64,000 nucleotides of DNA from Ruminococcus sp. (GTDB lineage: Bacteria; Bacillota; Clostridia; Oscillospirales; Ruminococcaceae), in the NCBI RefSeq assembly GCF_024691275.1, contig NZ_JAILNU010000058.1, positions 80,399 through 144,398 on the forward strand, given 5' to 3'. Positions 27,387 through 35,898 of the stretch are shown one piece after another. How positions within the stretch are numbered: the stretch's first letter is position 1; every line of letters begins with the position of its first letter. The notes beneath the pieces are model-generated. The model was not told where the DNA came from. It did not search any database and saw only the letters and a list, made by a program, of their open reading frames with translations. The translations under genes and the position numbers were made by a program.

Positions 27387-28280
27387 GGAGTACAATTCTG
27401 GTGGTTTTACGATGTTATCGCTGTTGCAGCGGTGCTCGTATGTGTGTTTCTGACCGTAAAGAGAGGTCTGATGAAAGCGGCCATATCCCTTGTGGGATAT
27501 GTGCTTGCAGTTGTTATAGCACTATCAGCAAGTTCATCGGTGGCAAATTCATTCTATGAGGGTTCGGTCAGAACGAACAATATCAAAAAACTTGACTATA
27601 ATATATCAAATGGTGATTTTTACGGCGACCTCGCCACCTATCTCAACAATCTCGGATACGACGTTTATGTCGATCAGTTCAGACTTGAGGCAATAGGCGG
27701 GTCAGATGAGGATATCGACAATCAGATCTACACTTACCTGAATAATATCAATAACAGAGTGGTCGCTCCCGAGGGCATATTCATGGAGAAGCTCCATGAG
27801 GGCTATGCTGCGGTAATAAGCGACCTGATAAAAAAACAGCTAAGTGAGTATTCTGCTGAATATGCAGCAGAACAGATAAGAAATAAGCCAACAGCTATTT
27901 ACAAGTATATGAAGCTTGTAAAGGATCCTGATTATAAAACACCTGCTGCTGAGCTTCTCGTTGATACATACCTTGAAAAGCCTTACAAGACACAGGTCAG
28001 ACTTGTCTGCCTGATATTCCTGCTTGTGGTTTTCATTGTTATCACGATATTTGTTGAAACGATCGCAAACAGAAGAGATCATATCGAAGCGAGCCTTGTT
28101 ACCAATGTGATAAGCGGACTTATCGGAATCGCAAAGGGAGCCGTTGTAGTATTCCTTATTGCAGTAATGGTACGTCTGTATGTTGTTCTCGGAAGCAACA
28201 AGATGCTTTTCTTCAACCATGAGGCAATCGACAATTCTTACATCTTCAAGTACGTTTACAGCTTCGTAGCGGATATGTAA
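27384..28280 (+). CDS. CvpA-family membrane protein
   Basis: 298 residues. The N-terminus FYDVIAVAAVLVCVFLTVKRGLMKAAISLVG shows the CvpA pattern: a first helix, a basic KRG turn and a second helix. Two further helices are near 220-240 and 255-275. A soluble insertion of about 150 residues (60-210), unusually long for CvpA, lies between them. CvpA relatives are linked to colicin V export and envelope homeostasis; the exact role is unknown. In-frame stop at 27366 leaves the ATG at 27384 as the only good start; see the hairpin-bridged ribosome site. Confidence 0.75.
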   Translation: MGVQFWWFYDVIAVAAVLVCVFLTVKRGLMKAAISLVGYVLAVVIALSASSSVANSFYEGSVRTNNIKKLDYNISNGDFYGDLATYLNNLGYDVYVDQFRLEAIGGSDEDIDNQIYTYLNNINNRVVAPEGIFMEKLHEGYAAVISDLIKKQLSEYSAEYAAEQIRNKPTAIYKYMKLVKDPDYKTPAAELLVDTYLEKPYKTQVRLVCLIFLLVVFIVITIFVETIANRRDHIEASLVTNVISGLIGIAKGAVVVFLIAVMVRLYVVLGSNKMLFFNHEAIDNSYIFKYVYSFVADM

Positions 28281-28303
28281 CGCTCCTGAATGATGATACC
28301 TTG

Positions 28304-28330
28304 CGTTCCCCCGTGTTATGCGGGGGAGCG
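28304..28330 (+). terminator. GC-rich hairpin between the cvpA-like gene and clpE
   Basis: Stem cgttcccccg/cgggggagcg with a 7-base loop and one U-G pair. No T-run follows, so it may be a weak terminator, a processing site or an attenuator upstream of clpE. Confidence 0.45.
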
Positions 28331-28363
28331 ATATATAAACTAACCGACAGGAGGAACTGCCTG

Positions 28364-30715
28364 ATGATAATGTGCAGTAAATGCAAAAAGAGACCAGCGG
28401 TGGTATTTATCACCTCTGTTCAGGGCAACGAAAAGAAAAACGAGGGACTCTGCCTTTCATGTGCGAGAGCGCAGAATATCCCGCAGATCAAGGAATATAT
28501 GGATAAGCTCGGTATAACCGACGAAGAGATCGACCAGCTCTCTGACCAGATGATGGGTATGCTCGACGGCGACAGCTTTGAAATGGGCGGCTCGGGAGTA
28601 TTGCCTGACTTCATCACAAATATGTTCGGCGGAAACGAAAGCAATGAAAGCGATGACAGCAAGGGCGACTTCGACCCGAGAAGTATCTTCAGCAGCCGCA
28701 GCAGCTCGTCAGATGAAAGCTCTACCGACAACAAGGAGAAAAAAGGCGGTCTTTTCGGACGCAATAAGGATAAGAAGGCAAAGGAGCTCAAATTCCTCGG
28801 AAGCTACTGCACAAATCTTTCACAGAAAGCAGCAGACGGAAAGATCGACAATATAATCGGCAGAGATAATGAGATCGCAAGAGTAATACAGATACTCTCA
28901 AGACGTACAAAGAATAATCCATGTCTTATCGGTGAGCCCGGTGTCGGCAAGACCGCTATCGCTGAGGGTATAGCTCTGCGTATAAACTCGGGAGATGTAC
29001 CGTTCAATCTTGCTGACAAGAAGATATACCTCCTTGACCTCACTGCACTGGTTGCGGGTACTCAGTTCCGCGGACAGTTCGAGAGCCGTGTAAAGGGTCT
29101 CGTTGATGAGGTTAAGAAAGAGGGAAATATCATACTCTTTATTGATGAGGTGCATAACCTCGTTGGCGCAGGCGATTCGGAGGGCTCCATGAATGCCGCT
29201 AATATCTTGAAGCCTGCCCTTTCAAGAGGCGAGGTACAGGTGATAGGTGCAACGACCTTCGGCGAGTACCGCAAGTATATCGAAAAGGACTCCGCTCTGG
29301 AGCGCCGTTTCCAGCCTGTTACTGTAAATGAGCCTACTATCGAGGATACAGTTGATGTCCTTGTCGGCATAAAGAAATACTATGAGGCATTCCATAAGGT
29401 GCATATCTCCGATTATCTGGTAAGAGCCTGTGCTGTTCTCTCAGAGAGATACATTTCAGACCGTTTCCTGCCCGATAAGGCTATCGACCTTCTTGACGAG
29501 AGCTGCGCCTATGCTTCCATACGTTCCCCCGAAATAGGCGAGTACGAGAAGCTCAAAAAGGAAATAAAAGTACTTGAAGATATGGAGAAGTCCATCTCCG
29601 AGCAGGAGGAGATCGACTATAAGGCTCTTGCCGAGGTCAAGGGCAAGCTCATACACATACGTGAAAATGAGCCTGCATTGAAGGAAAAGGCTGAGAGCGT
29701 AGAGGTTCAGGAGTCAGACGTTACAAAGGTTATCGAGCGCTGGACGGGTATACCTGCAAGCAAGATAGCAGAGAATGAGTTCCTGAAGATAGCAAGACTT
29801 GAGGAATCGCTCAAGAAGCGTGTTATCGGTCAGGACGAGGCTGTGGGCGTGCTCACTAAGGCTATCAAGCGTACAAGAGTACAGCTCAGTAAGCGCCGCA
29901 GACCTGCTTCGTTCATATTCGTAGGCCCTACAGGTGTGGGTAAGACGGAGTTGGTAAAGGTGCTCTCCGAGGAGCTTTTCGACTCGCCTGATCCGCTCAT
30001 AAGACTTGATATGACAGAGTATATGGAAAAGCACTCTGTTGCACGTATGATAGGTTCGCCTCCGGGATATGTAGGCTACGAGGAAGCAGGACAGCTCACT
30101 GAAAAGGTTCGCCGCAAGCCTTACTCGGTAATACTCTTCGACGAGATCGAAAAGGCTCACCCTGATGTTATGAATATTCTCATGCAGATACTCGACGAGG
30201 GTAAGGTGGACGACGCTCAGGGCAGAACAGTAAACTTTGAGAATACCATAATCTGTATGACATCTAACGCAGGTTCTACCGATAAGAGCATCGGTGTCGG
30301 CTTCAACCGTACCGCTGAGGAGATAACAAAGGATAAGGCTATGAAGGGCCTGAGAGACTTCCTGCGCCCTGAATTCATCAGCCGTATCGACGAGATAGTT
30401 GTATTCAAGGAGCTCAGCAAGGAGGACTACGCTAAGATAGCTGCCCTTAACCTTGACGAGATGAAGGAACCTCTCGGCGAGAAGAATATCACCCTTGATT
30501 ATACAAAGGCTGCTCTGGAGCTTATTGCCGAGAAGTCATTCGGCAAGCCCTACGGCGCAAGAGATATCCGCCGTGTTATCCGTCAGGAGATCGAGGATAA
30601 GGTAGCTGATATCATCATCGAGAAGGCTTCCGAAATAAATAATATCAAGATATCTGCAAGAAGCGGCGAGCTCGTCGTGGAGGGCAGAAAGGAGAATACC
30701 GAAGATGAAGCGTAA
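28364..30715 (+). CDS. clpE: ATP-dependent Clp protease ATP-binding subunit, ClpE type
   Basis: 783-residue HSP100 unfoldase that feeds proteins to ClpP. The ATG at 28364 has AGGAGG upstream. The N-terminus is a zinc finger, CSKCKKRPAVVF then CLSCA, the hallmark of ClpE rather than ClpC. An acidic Ser-rich linker (about 95-140) follows. The first AAA+ module has Walker A GEPGVGKTA and Walker B ILFIDEVHNL; a coiled-coil middle region covers about 385-450; the second AAA+ module has GPTGVGKTE and ILFDEIEKAH. Regulation by CtsR-like repressors is usual in the family, but I see no clear heptad operator here. Confidence 0.93.
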   Translation: MIMCSKCKKRPAVVFITSVQGNEKKNEGLCLSCARAQNIPQIKEYMDKLGITDEEIDQLSDQMMGMLDGDSFEMGGSGVLPDFITNMFGGNESNESDDSKGDFDPRSIFSSRSSSSDESSTDNKEKKGGLFGRNKDKKAKELKFLGSYCTNLSQKAADGKIDNIIGRDNEIARVIQILSRRTKNNPCLIGEPGVGKTAIAEGIALRINSGDVPFNLADKKIYLLDLTALVAGTQFRGQFESRVKGLVDEVKKEGNIILFIDEVHNLVGAGDSEGSMNAANILKPALSRGEVQVIGATTFGEYRKYIEKDSALERRFQPVTVNEPTIEDTVDVLVGIKKYYEAFHKVHISDYLVRACAVLSERYISDRFLPDKAIDLLDESCAYASIRSPEIGEYEKLKKEIKVLEDMEKSISEQEEIDYKALAEVKGKLIHIRENEPALKEKAESVEVQESDVTKVIERWTGIPASKIAENEFLKIARLEESLKKRVIGQDEAVGVLTKAIKRTRVQLSKRRRPASFIFVGPTGVGKTELVKVLSEELFDSPDPLIRLDMTEYMEKHSVARMIGSPPGYVGYEEAGQLTEKVRRKPYSVILFDEIEKAHPDVMNILMQILDEGKVDDAQGRTVNFENTIICMTSNAGSTDKSIGVGFNRTAEEITKDKAMKGLRDFLRPEFISRIDEIVVFKELSKEDYAKIAALNLDEMKEPLGEKNITLDYTKAALELIAEKSFGKPYGARDIRRVIRQEIEDKVADIIIEKASEINNIKISARSGELVVEGRKENTEDEA

Positions 30716-31400
30716 GTTCGCAGCAGCTGTTGCAGCAATGCTTATAGCAGCTGTTGGCACTACAGGCTGCCTTGATTCAGGAAAAGTCAAAAAGAGTGAG
30801 CCTCAGCCTACTACTGCTGCTTCTGTTGAGCCTGTGACTAACGAGGACGGCGATGAGATATCCGAGAGCATGGAGCTTATGCGCATAAAGTTTCAGGACG
30901 TTCCTGATATAGATGACGGTCCTGTTATAAAAATAAGCGATACCGAGGCAAAACCAGGCGGTACTGCGGAAGTTACGGTATCTGTGACAGGTGCGGACAA
31001 AAAGTGGAATATGTGCGGTATCCATATCACATATCCCGATGTTCTGGAATGCAGGCTCCTTGATGAAGATGAGCTTACAGCTGATTATGAGCTGGGCGAT
31101 GCTTCGGCTAAAAACTCGGGGTTTGTGGCTATGGACTGGCAGAAAAACCTTGCCGACGAGCTTGTAAGACAGAAAAAGCGCTCGCTGTTCTTTACTACGC
31201 TGTTCAAGGAAAACGAGGGCAGGGACGGCGATATAGCTACTTTCTTCTTTAAAGTTCCTGACGACGCTCAGCCCGGTACTGTTTATAAGCTTGGGTATTT
31301 CTATATGGAATCGGATATGTTCCGCAACTATGAGAACGATATGTCGTTTGAAAAGTATGCCTTCGAGCACCTGAAAAACGGCAGCATAACTGTAAGATAA
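30705..31400 (+). CDS. Lipoprotein with divergent cohesin-like domain
   Basis: 231 residues. A signal peptide ends in the lipobox TTGC (Cys22), followed by a Ser/Thr/Glu linker to about 65. The rest reads like a Ruminococcus type III cohesin: KISDTEAKPGGTAEVTVSV as first strands, KWNMCGIHITYPDVL, RSLFFTTLF, DGDIATFFFKVPDDA, GTVYKLGYFY, then the closing strand NGSITVR. Cohesins bind dockerins, so this would be a membrane-anchored single-cohesin receptor for one of the dockerin proteins. The ATG lies inside the clpE end (11-base overlap), giving an unexpected operon partner. The assignment rests on pattern memory, not a search. Confidence 0.68.
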   Translation: MKRKFAAAVAAMLIAAVGTTGCLDSGKVKKSEPQPTTAASVEPVTNEDGDEISESMELMRIKFQDVPDIDDGPVIKISDTEAKPGGTAEVTVSVTGADKKWNMCGIHITYPDVLECRLLDEDELTADYELGDASAKNSGFVAMDWQKNLADELVRQKKRSLFFTTLFKENEGRDGDIATFFFKVPDDAQPGTVYKLGYFYMESDMFRNYENDMSFEKYAFEHLKNGSITVR

Positions 31401-31406
31401 AACTAT

Positions 31407-31446
31407 TATATGGGAGCTGCGGCGGTAAGAGCTGTAGCTCCATATA
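31407..31446 (+). terminator. Hairpin after the cohesin-like gene
   Basis: tatatgggagct (31407-31418) pairs with agctccatata (31436-31446); short TTTC follows. Probable weak terminator or mRNA 3' hairpin. Confidence 0.5.
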
Positions 31447-31478
31447 TTTCGGCAGAATAATTGAAAGGACGTTACATA

Positions 31479-32606
31479 ATGAATAAAAAAGAAACAGCAG
31501 AGATAAAAAAGAATTTTTCCGACAAGAGCGGATTTTTCATAATGGAGAGAGTTCTTACAGCGTTCATCGACGCTGAAAAGAACCTCCGCTACCACCATGT
31601 GAACTCATGTCTCACCATGCCCGTCGAGGAGCATGATGTGTACGACGAGACCTTGAAGAAGGTGCTCAATACCAATGTGGGCAAGGCTTTTATCGAGTAT
31701 GAGTTCCCGAACGAGGCTTACGACGAGGGACAGCCCCAGAATATTCTCTATACGCTTCTCACTTCCGAGCTTAAAGACGACTTGGTATGTGAGGAGTTCC
31801 TCAACCATATCGCAAATAATATCGCCTATACAGGCCCTTTTGCAGTTATCACATCTTACTGCACCTATACTATCCGCAAAAAGGACAAGAATGACGAGTT
31901 CGCAGACGGTGAGGACGAGATATACCGCTATATCCTGACGGCTATCTGTCCTGTGAATACGAGCAAGGACGGTTTCGTGTTCGACAGCTTCAACAACGAG
32001 ATAACAAAGAAGCTGAATACAGAGCTTATCATCAGCAAAGCTCCGTCGGACGGCTTCCTGTATCCTGTTTTCAGTAACAGAAGCTCCGATATCAATCACG
32101 TTATGTACTACACAAAGAACGTGAAAGACCCTAACGTATCGGTGGTTGAGAACGTCCTCGGCTGCACCTTCGTTATGTCTGCCGAGAGCGAGAAAAGCAG
32201 CTTTCAGAGCATACTCAAGAACGTTATGGGCGACGACCTCGATTATATGCTCATCAAGACCGTGAACGAGAAGATACAGGAGGTCGTTGATGACAACAAG
32301 GACGATACCGATAAGGTGGTCATCGACAATGCAAAGCTGAAGGATATCCTCGTGGACGTGGGACTTCCCGAGGAGCGCGTGAATATGGTCGAGCCTGTCT
32401 ATGAGAAGGTCTGCGGAACCGCTCCCCTTACAGCTGCTAATCTTGTGGAAACAAAGACAGTGCTCACTTCTCCCGGTATTACTGTCAATATCAAACCCTC
32501 AGCTGCTGATAAAGTCCGTACCAGCGTAGTTGACGGCAGAAGATGTCTCCTTATAGATATCGACGACCCTACTATTGAGATAAACGGACTGCCTGTTACT
32601 TTATAA
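31479..32606 (+). CDS. DUF4317-family cytoplasmic protein
   Basis: 375 residues from ATG 31479 (GAAAGGA about 10 bases upstream), beginning MNKKETAEIKKNFSDKSGF and FIMERVLTAFIDAEKN, the recognisable start of the DUF4317 family of Clostridia. No signal peptide or membrane helix. The middle has Cys-containing beta segments (NVLGCTFVMSAESEKSSF) and the end an acidic beta pair. The biochemical role of the family is unknown. Directly after its stop lies terminator-associated repeat element A. Confidence 0.75.
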   Translation: MNKKETAEIKKNFSDKSGFFIMERVLTAFIDAEKNLRYHHVNSCLTMPVEEHDVYDETLKKVLNTNVGKAFIEYEFPNEAYDEGQPQNILYTLLTSELKDDLVCEEFLNHIANNIAYTGPFAVITSYCTYTIRKKDKNDEFADGEDEIYRYILTAICPVNTSKDGFVFDSFNNEITKKLNTELIISKAPSDGFLYPVFSNRSSDINHVMYYTKNVKDPNVSVVENVLGCTFVMSAESEKSSFQSILKNVMGDDLDYMLIKTVNEKIQEVVDDNKDDTDKVVIDNAKLKDILVDVGLPEERVNMVEPVYEKVCGTAPLTAANLVETKTVLTSPGITVNIKPSAADKVRTSVVDGRRCLLIDIDDPTIEINGLPVTL

Positions 32607-32613
32607 TGAGAGA

Positions 32614-32749
32614 AGCCTCTGCATAGGCAGGGTGCTCATATAGAAATTTTACACGAAATTATCGGGGGAAACCTTTCTGATGAAAGGTTTCCCCCCCTCA
32701 ATATCTCACGTAAAAACTTCTGTATAAGCTCCTTGCATACGCAGGGGCT
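32614..32749. mobile_element. Terminator-associated inverted-repeat element, copy A
   Basis: Core 32634-32729 has imperfect terminal repeats GCTCATATAGAAATTTTACA and the reverse complement of its right end, GCTTATACAGAAGTTTTTAC. The inside is a single hairpin, ggaaaccttt/aaaggtttcc. Outside the core, agcctctgcataggcaggg (left) and the right flank ending cgcaggggct are complementary to each other. It starts 8 bases after the DUF4317 stop. No coding capacity. Copies B and C lie at 60245 and 63736. Confidence 0.7.
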
Positions 32750-32783
32750 AATTTATTTGGCTGTGCCAATAATAGCTGCTGAC

Positions 32784-32869
32784 GTTACATTTGTCATTTA
32801 GGAGAGGACGTTTGTCATCGGGAAAGTGACAAATGACACCTTATAAATCATGCAAAAACATGATAGAAT
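32784..32869 (+). promoter_or_regulatory. Three-box operator array and promoter of the first Ig-like gene
   Basis: TTTGTCA at 32790-32796 and 32811-32817, both direct and 21 bases apart, then inverted TGACAAA at 32827-32833. A weak -35 TTATAA (32841-32846), 17-base spacer and -10 TAGAAT (32864-32869) follow. The same order and spacing recur at 34399-34478. Boxes upstream of a poor -35 suggest an activator site, possibly LytTR-like. Confidence 0.65.
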
Positions 32870-32971
32870 AAGATCATACCAAACAGGAAAAACGTTCAGG
32901 CGCCGAACTTTTTTAATACTATGATCCTACGCCCCAATTATCCATTATTTTATTAAACGGAGGTAGTTATT

Positions 32972-34386
32972 ATGAAAAATGTATCAAAAAAGCTTTTGTG
33001 CGCCCTTTCAAGCGCAATACTTCTCTGCGGTGCTTCTGCTATCCCTGCAAGTGCTAAACCGCTTCAGCTCCCTGCTGATGCGTTTTCAGGTAATACTATT
33101 GATTTAGGAACAACGGAATATACTCTGAATGAGGATTATTTCGAGATAACAAGGTCTGAAAAAGCAAGGATAGAGGTCAGAACTCCTATGTCTCATGTTG
33201 CCGGAAGAAATTTTATCGCCCAATCATATCAGTGGTATCGCAACGGCAGTATCATCAATGGTGCAACATCTTCATTCTACGAGGCATCTGAAGAAGGACG
33301 GTATTCCTGCGAGGTAACTGTCAAATCTATCTTAAAAAGCAGTTTTGAGGGTACGTCAAATAATACTGCGGCAAAAAATGCTGATATATGCCAAGAACTT
33401 ATAGATGCATTAAGGGAAAAAATCAGTTGGGAACTGTAACTGTCTCAGAATCAAATCGTTCATTCTCGCAAGTATGTGAATATAAGCCCAGCGAACAAGA
33501 ATCCGAACCAACTGTTTATAATACGGAAGAAGCCTATGTAAAGAGAGTGAGCGATCTTAATGTTAGAGTACTGTCAAACAGCGGACCACTCGACGACAAT
33601 GGCAAATTTGAGCTTAAAGTGTCTGTAAGCGGCGGAAGTGCCCCGTATTCGTACCAGTGGAAAAATTCAAGCGGCAATGTAGTAGGAACAAGTGCGGCAA
33701 CAACTGTAACTTCGCCCGATCAGTATTATTGCATCGTAACGGACAGCAGGGGACGTGTGAAGACCAGCGGAGTAGTTAACGTAAGACCTGTCAAGGTGCG
33801 TATAGATAAGCAGCCGAAGGACGCTGTTATTTGCAGCGCAAAATATGGTGCTGGTCTTTCTGTCGGAGTAAGCGGCGGCAGCTCTCCGTATACGTATACA
33901 TGGTATTACGGAAGCAAGATCGTTGGCAGGGATTCTGAGATAACTGTATATGACCCAGGTAATTATTATTGCGTCGTAAAAGACAGGTACGGAGATACAG
34001 CGACAAGCAGAAAAGCTTACGTTAAGATAAACTACTTCAACATTGATAAGGGGCTGCCAAGCATTTATTATACCTATAATTTGAATTATACTGAATACTT
34101 TAAAGTCAGAGTAAGCGGCGGTACAGGAACCTACAGATACGTATGGCAGATAGCAGATAAGGGCAGCGATAACTGGGTCACTATGGATGACGTGACTACA
34201 AATGCACCAGCTTATAATTACGACATATACCTGTATTCGACCGATAAAAAGTATCGTTGCAGGATATATTGTGTGGACGATGAGGGTAAATCGGGATATT
34301 ATAGGACCACAAATGAAATGGAGATCAAAAAGGTAAGTAGAGCCGAACAAAGTTGGTCTTCTTCATCTAGTAGCAGCAGACATTGA
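32972..34386 (+). pseudogene. Secreted Ig-like repeat protein, interrupted by a frameshift
   Basis: The first frame (32972-33439) gives a Sec signal peptide (MKNVSKKLLCALSSAILLCG...ASA) and one Ig-like domain with QWYRNGS...GRYSCEV. The second frame, read from about 33410 to 34386, carries three more beta domains (SGGSAPYSYQW...QYYCIVTD; SGGSSPYTYTWYY...NYYCVVKD; SGGTGTYRYVWQ) and a Ser-rich tail. One extra base near the A6 run at 33417-33422 would join them, and the intact paralogue at 34568 has the same order in one frame. It may be a pseudogene, a phase-variable gene, a slippage site or a sequence error. Strong SD CGGAGG before the ATG. Confidence 0.75.
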
Positions 34387-34392
34387 GCCCGA

Positions 34393-34478
34393 GTTACATT
34401 TGTCACCGAGGAAATTACATATGTAACCGTGGAAGTGACAAATGACACCTTATAAATCACGAAAATGCATGATATAAT
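34393..34478 (+). promoter_or_regulatory. Three-box operator array and promoter of the second Ig-like gene
   Basis: TTTGTCA at 34399-34405, related TATGTAA at 34420-34426 and inverted TGACAAA at 34436-34442, with the same 21- and 37-base offsets as upstream of the first copy. Then TTATAA at 34450-34455, 17-base spacer and an extended -10 TGATATAAT ending at 34478. Confidence 0.7.
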
Positions 34479-34567
34479 AAGACCATACCAAACAGGTCAA
34501 TGATATTCAGCGCTGAATGATTTGAATAAACCCCAAATTCCCAAAATAACTATACGGAGGTAATATT

Positions 34568-35848
34568 ATGAAAAATGTATCAAAAAAGCTTTTATGTTTA
34601 CTTTCAAGTGCGATCCTTCTCTGCGGTGCTTCAACTATGACAGCAAGTGCGACACCATTCCCGGGGGACAAGATACCGGGATTTGCAAATATAAAAGTTG
34701 CACCTTCATTCCAGCTCAATAAAACCAATGTCGAAATAACATCATCTGAGTCCGTAACTCTCAAAGTTGGAACGTATGTGCAGGCAGGTAAGAAAAATGA
34801 AATCAAGTTATTCAAGCAGATCACTGACGAACAAAAGAAAAAGTATGCGTTCCAGTGGTATAGAGATAACACTATTATAAAAGGTGAAACAGAGCCTACT
34901 ATTGAAGTAACCAAAGCAGGAAAATACTTCTGCCGTTTATATGATTTGGAATTGCTGAAAAAGGCAGGGGAGTTTGAAAGATTCCCTAAGGAGCCATCTA
35001 AATTGCGTGATTCTCTTTATTATGATACCGATGTGGCAATTGTAAAGGTGATTTCTGATCTTACCATAAGCAGACAGCCTGCAGGCGGTTTTATCTCTGA
35101 TCCTCGTACAGGATATATGCTTAGTATCGCTGTAAATGGCGGTAGTGCACCTTATAAATACACATGGTATAGGAACGGTACGGAAGTCGGTACAGGAGAG
35201 ACATATAACGCTAAGGAGCAGGGAAATTATTACTGCGTGGTAAAGGATAAAAAGGGCAGAACAGTCACCAGCAAAACGGTATATGTCAGTGATTTCAGCC
35301 TTGTAAAGGATCTGCCGACACTTGCTAATACCAGAGGAAATATGGAAGATTCTTTCACAGTTGAAGTAAGCGGCGGTACCGGAAAATACAGATATGTATG
35401 GGAGTACGCTGATATCGGTCAGAATAACTGGAAACAGTACCACAGTAAAATTTCAAATAAAACTTCACATACAGAGACTTTAATACTGGAGAAATATGCC
35501 GGCAAGAAAATACGCTGTACCATATATACTTTAGATGAAAACAACAATTATCTCGGCGCTGTGACCACAAGCGAACTTAACATCACCGAACCGCTGAAGA
35601 GCGATGATATTGATTATTATTACGGTGATAACGGAAAGTTATATGTTCGTGAAAAGATAACCGGAGGCTTCGGTAAGTATAGATTCAGAGGCGATGTACA
35701 GATCACCAATTGGTACGAAACAGGCACTCTTGAATGGTGGTTCGATGAGGAAACAAGTATCCTGACCTATGATAACCATGGCGGCTCATACAGTGTTCAC
35801 GTCTGGGACGAGATCGGTAATCATATCCGCATTTGTCCTATAAACTGA
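34568..35848 (+). CDS. Secreted Ig-like repeat protein
   Basis: 426 residues, the intact paralogue of the preceding frameshifted gene, with nearly identical signal peptide (MKNVSKKLLCLLSSAILLCG) and CGGAGG ribosome site. Ig-like beta domains follow one another: about 30-160 (FQWYRDN...GKYFCRLYD), 160-245 (NGGSAPYKYTWYRNG...GNYYCVVKD), 250-345 (SGGTGKYRYVWEYAD) and a last shorter one. There is no anchor, LPXTG, dockerin or catalytic motif, so it should be released. Role unknown; adhesion or binding to other extracellular proteins is possible. It shares its regulatory region with the upstream copy. Confidence 0.82.
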   Translation: MKNVSKKLLCLLSSAILLCGASTMTASATPFPGDKIPGFANIKVAPSFQLNKTNVEITSSESVTLKVGTYVQAGKKNEIKLFKQITDEQKKKYAFQWYRDNTIIKGETEPTIEVTKAGKYFCRLYDLELLKKAGEFERFPKEPSKLRDSLYYDTDVAIVKVISDLTISRQPAGGFISDPRTGYMLSIAVNGGSAPYKYTWYRNGTEVGTGETYNAKEQGNYYCVVKDKKGRTVTSKTVYVSDFSLVKDLPTLANTRGNMEDSFTVEVSGGTGKYRYVWEYADIGQNNWKQYHSKISNKTSHTETLILEKYAGKKIRCTIYTLDENNNYLGAVTTSELNITEPLKSDDIDYYYGDNGKLYVREKITGGFGKYRFRGDVQITNWYETGTLEWWFDEETSILTYDNHGGSYSVHVWDEIGNHIRICPIN

Positions 35849-35865
35849 TAAAAGCATACAGAAAA

Positions 35866-35898
35866 AGATCCCCCACGGTAAGTGAGGGATCTTTTTTA
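35866..35898. terminator. Bidirectional intrinsic terminator
   Basis: Stem agatccccca/tgagggatct with A-tract before and T6 after, between the Ig-like gene and the convergent Nudix gene. Confidence 0.88.

Noticed and set aside
27365..27559. 64-codon frame starting in the loop of the cvpA leader hairpin
   Set aside because: It is the wrong frame for CvpA, Cys/Arg-rich without pattern, and would be 14 bases from the ribosome site; the CvpA-like frame has clear membrane helices.
33413..33423. Programmed -1 frameshift heptamer in the first Ig-like gene
   Set aside because: In the zero frame the codons are AGG GAA AAA ATC, which do not form X XXY YYZ. Slippage on the A-run remains possible, but a classical programmed site is not present.
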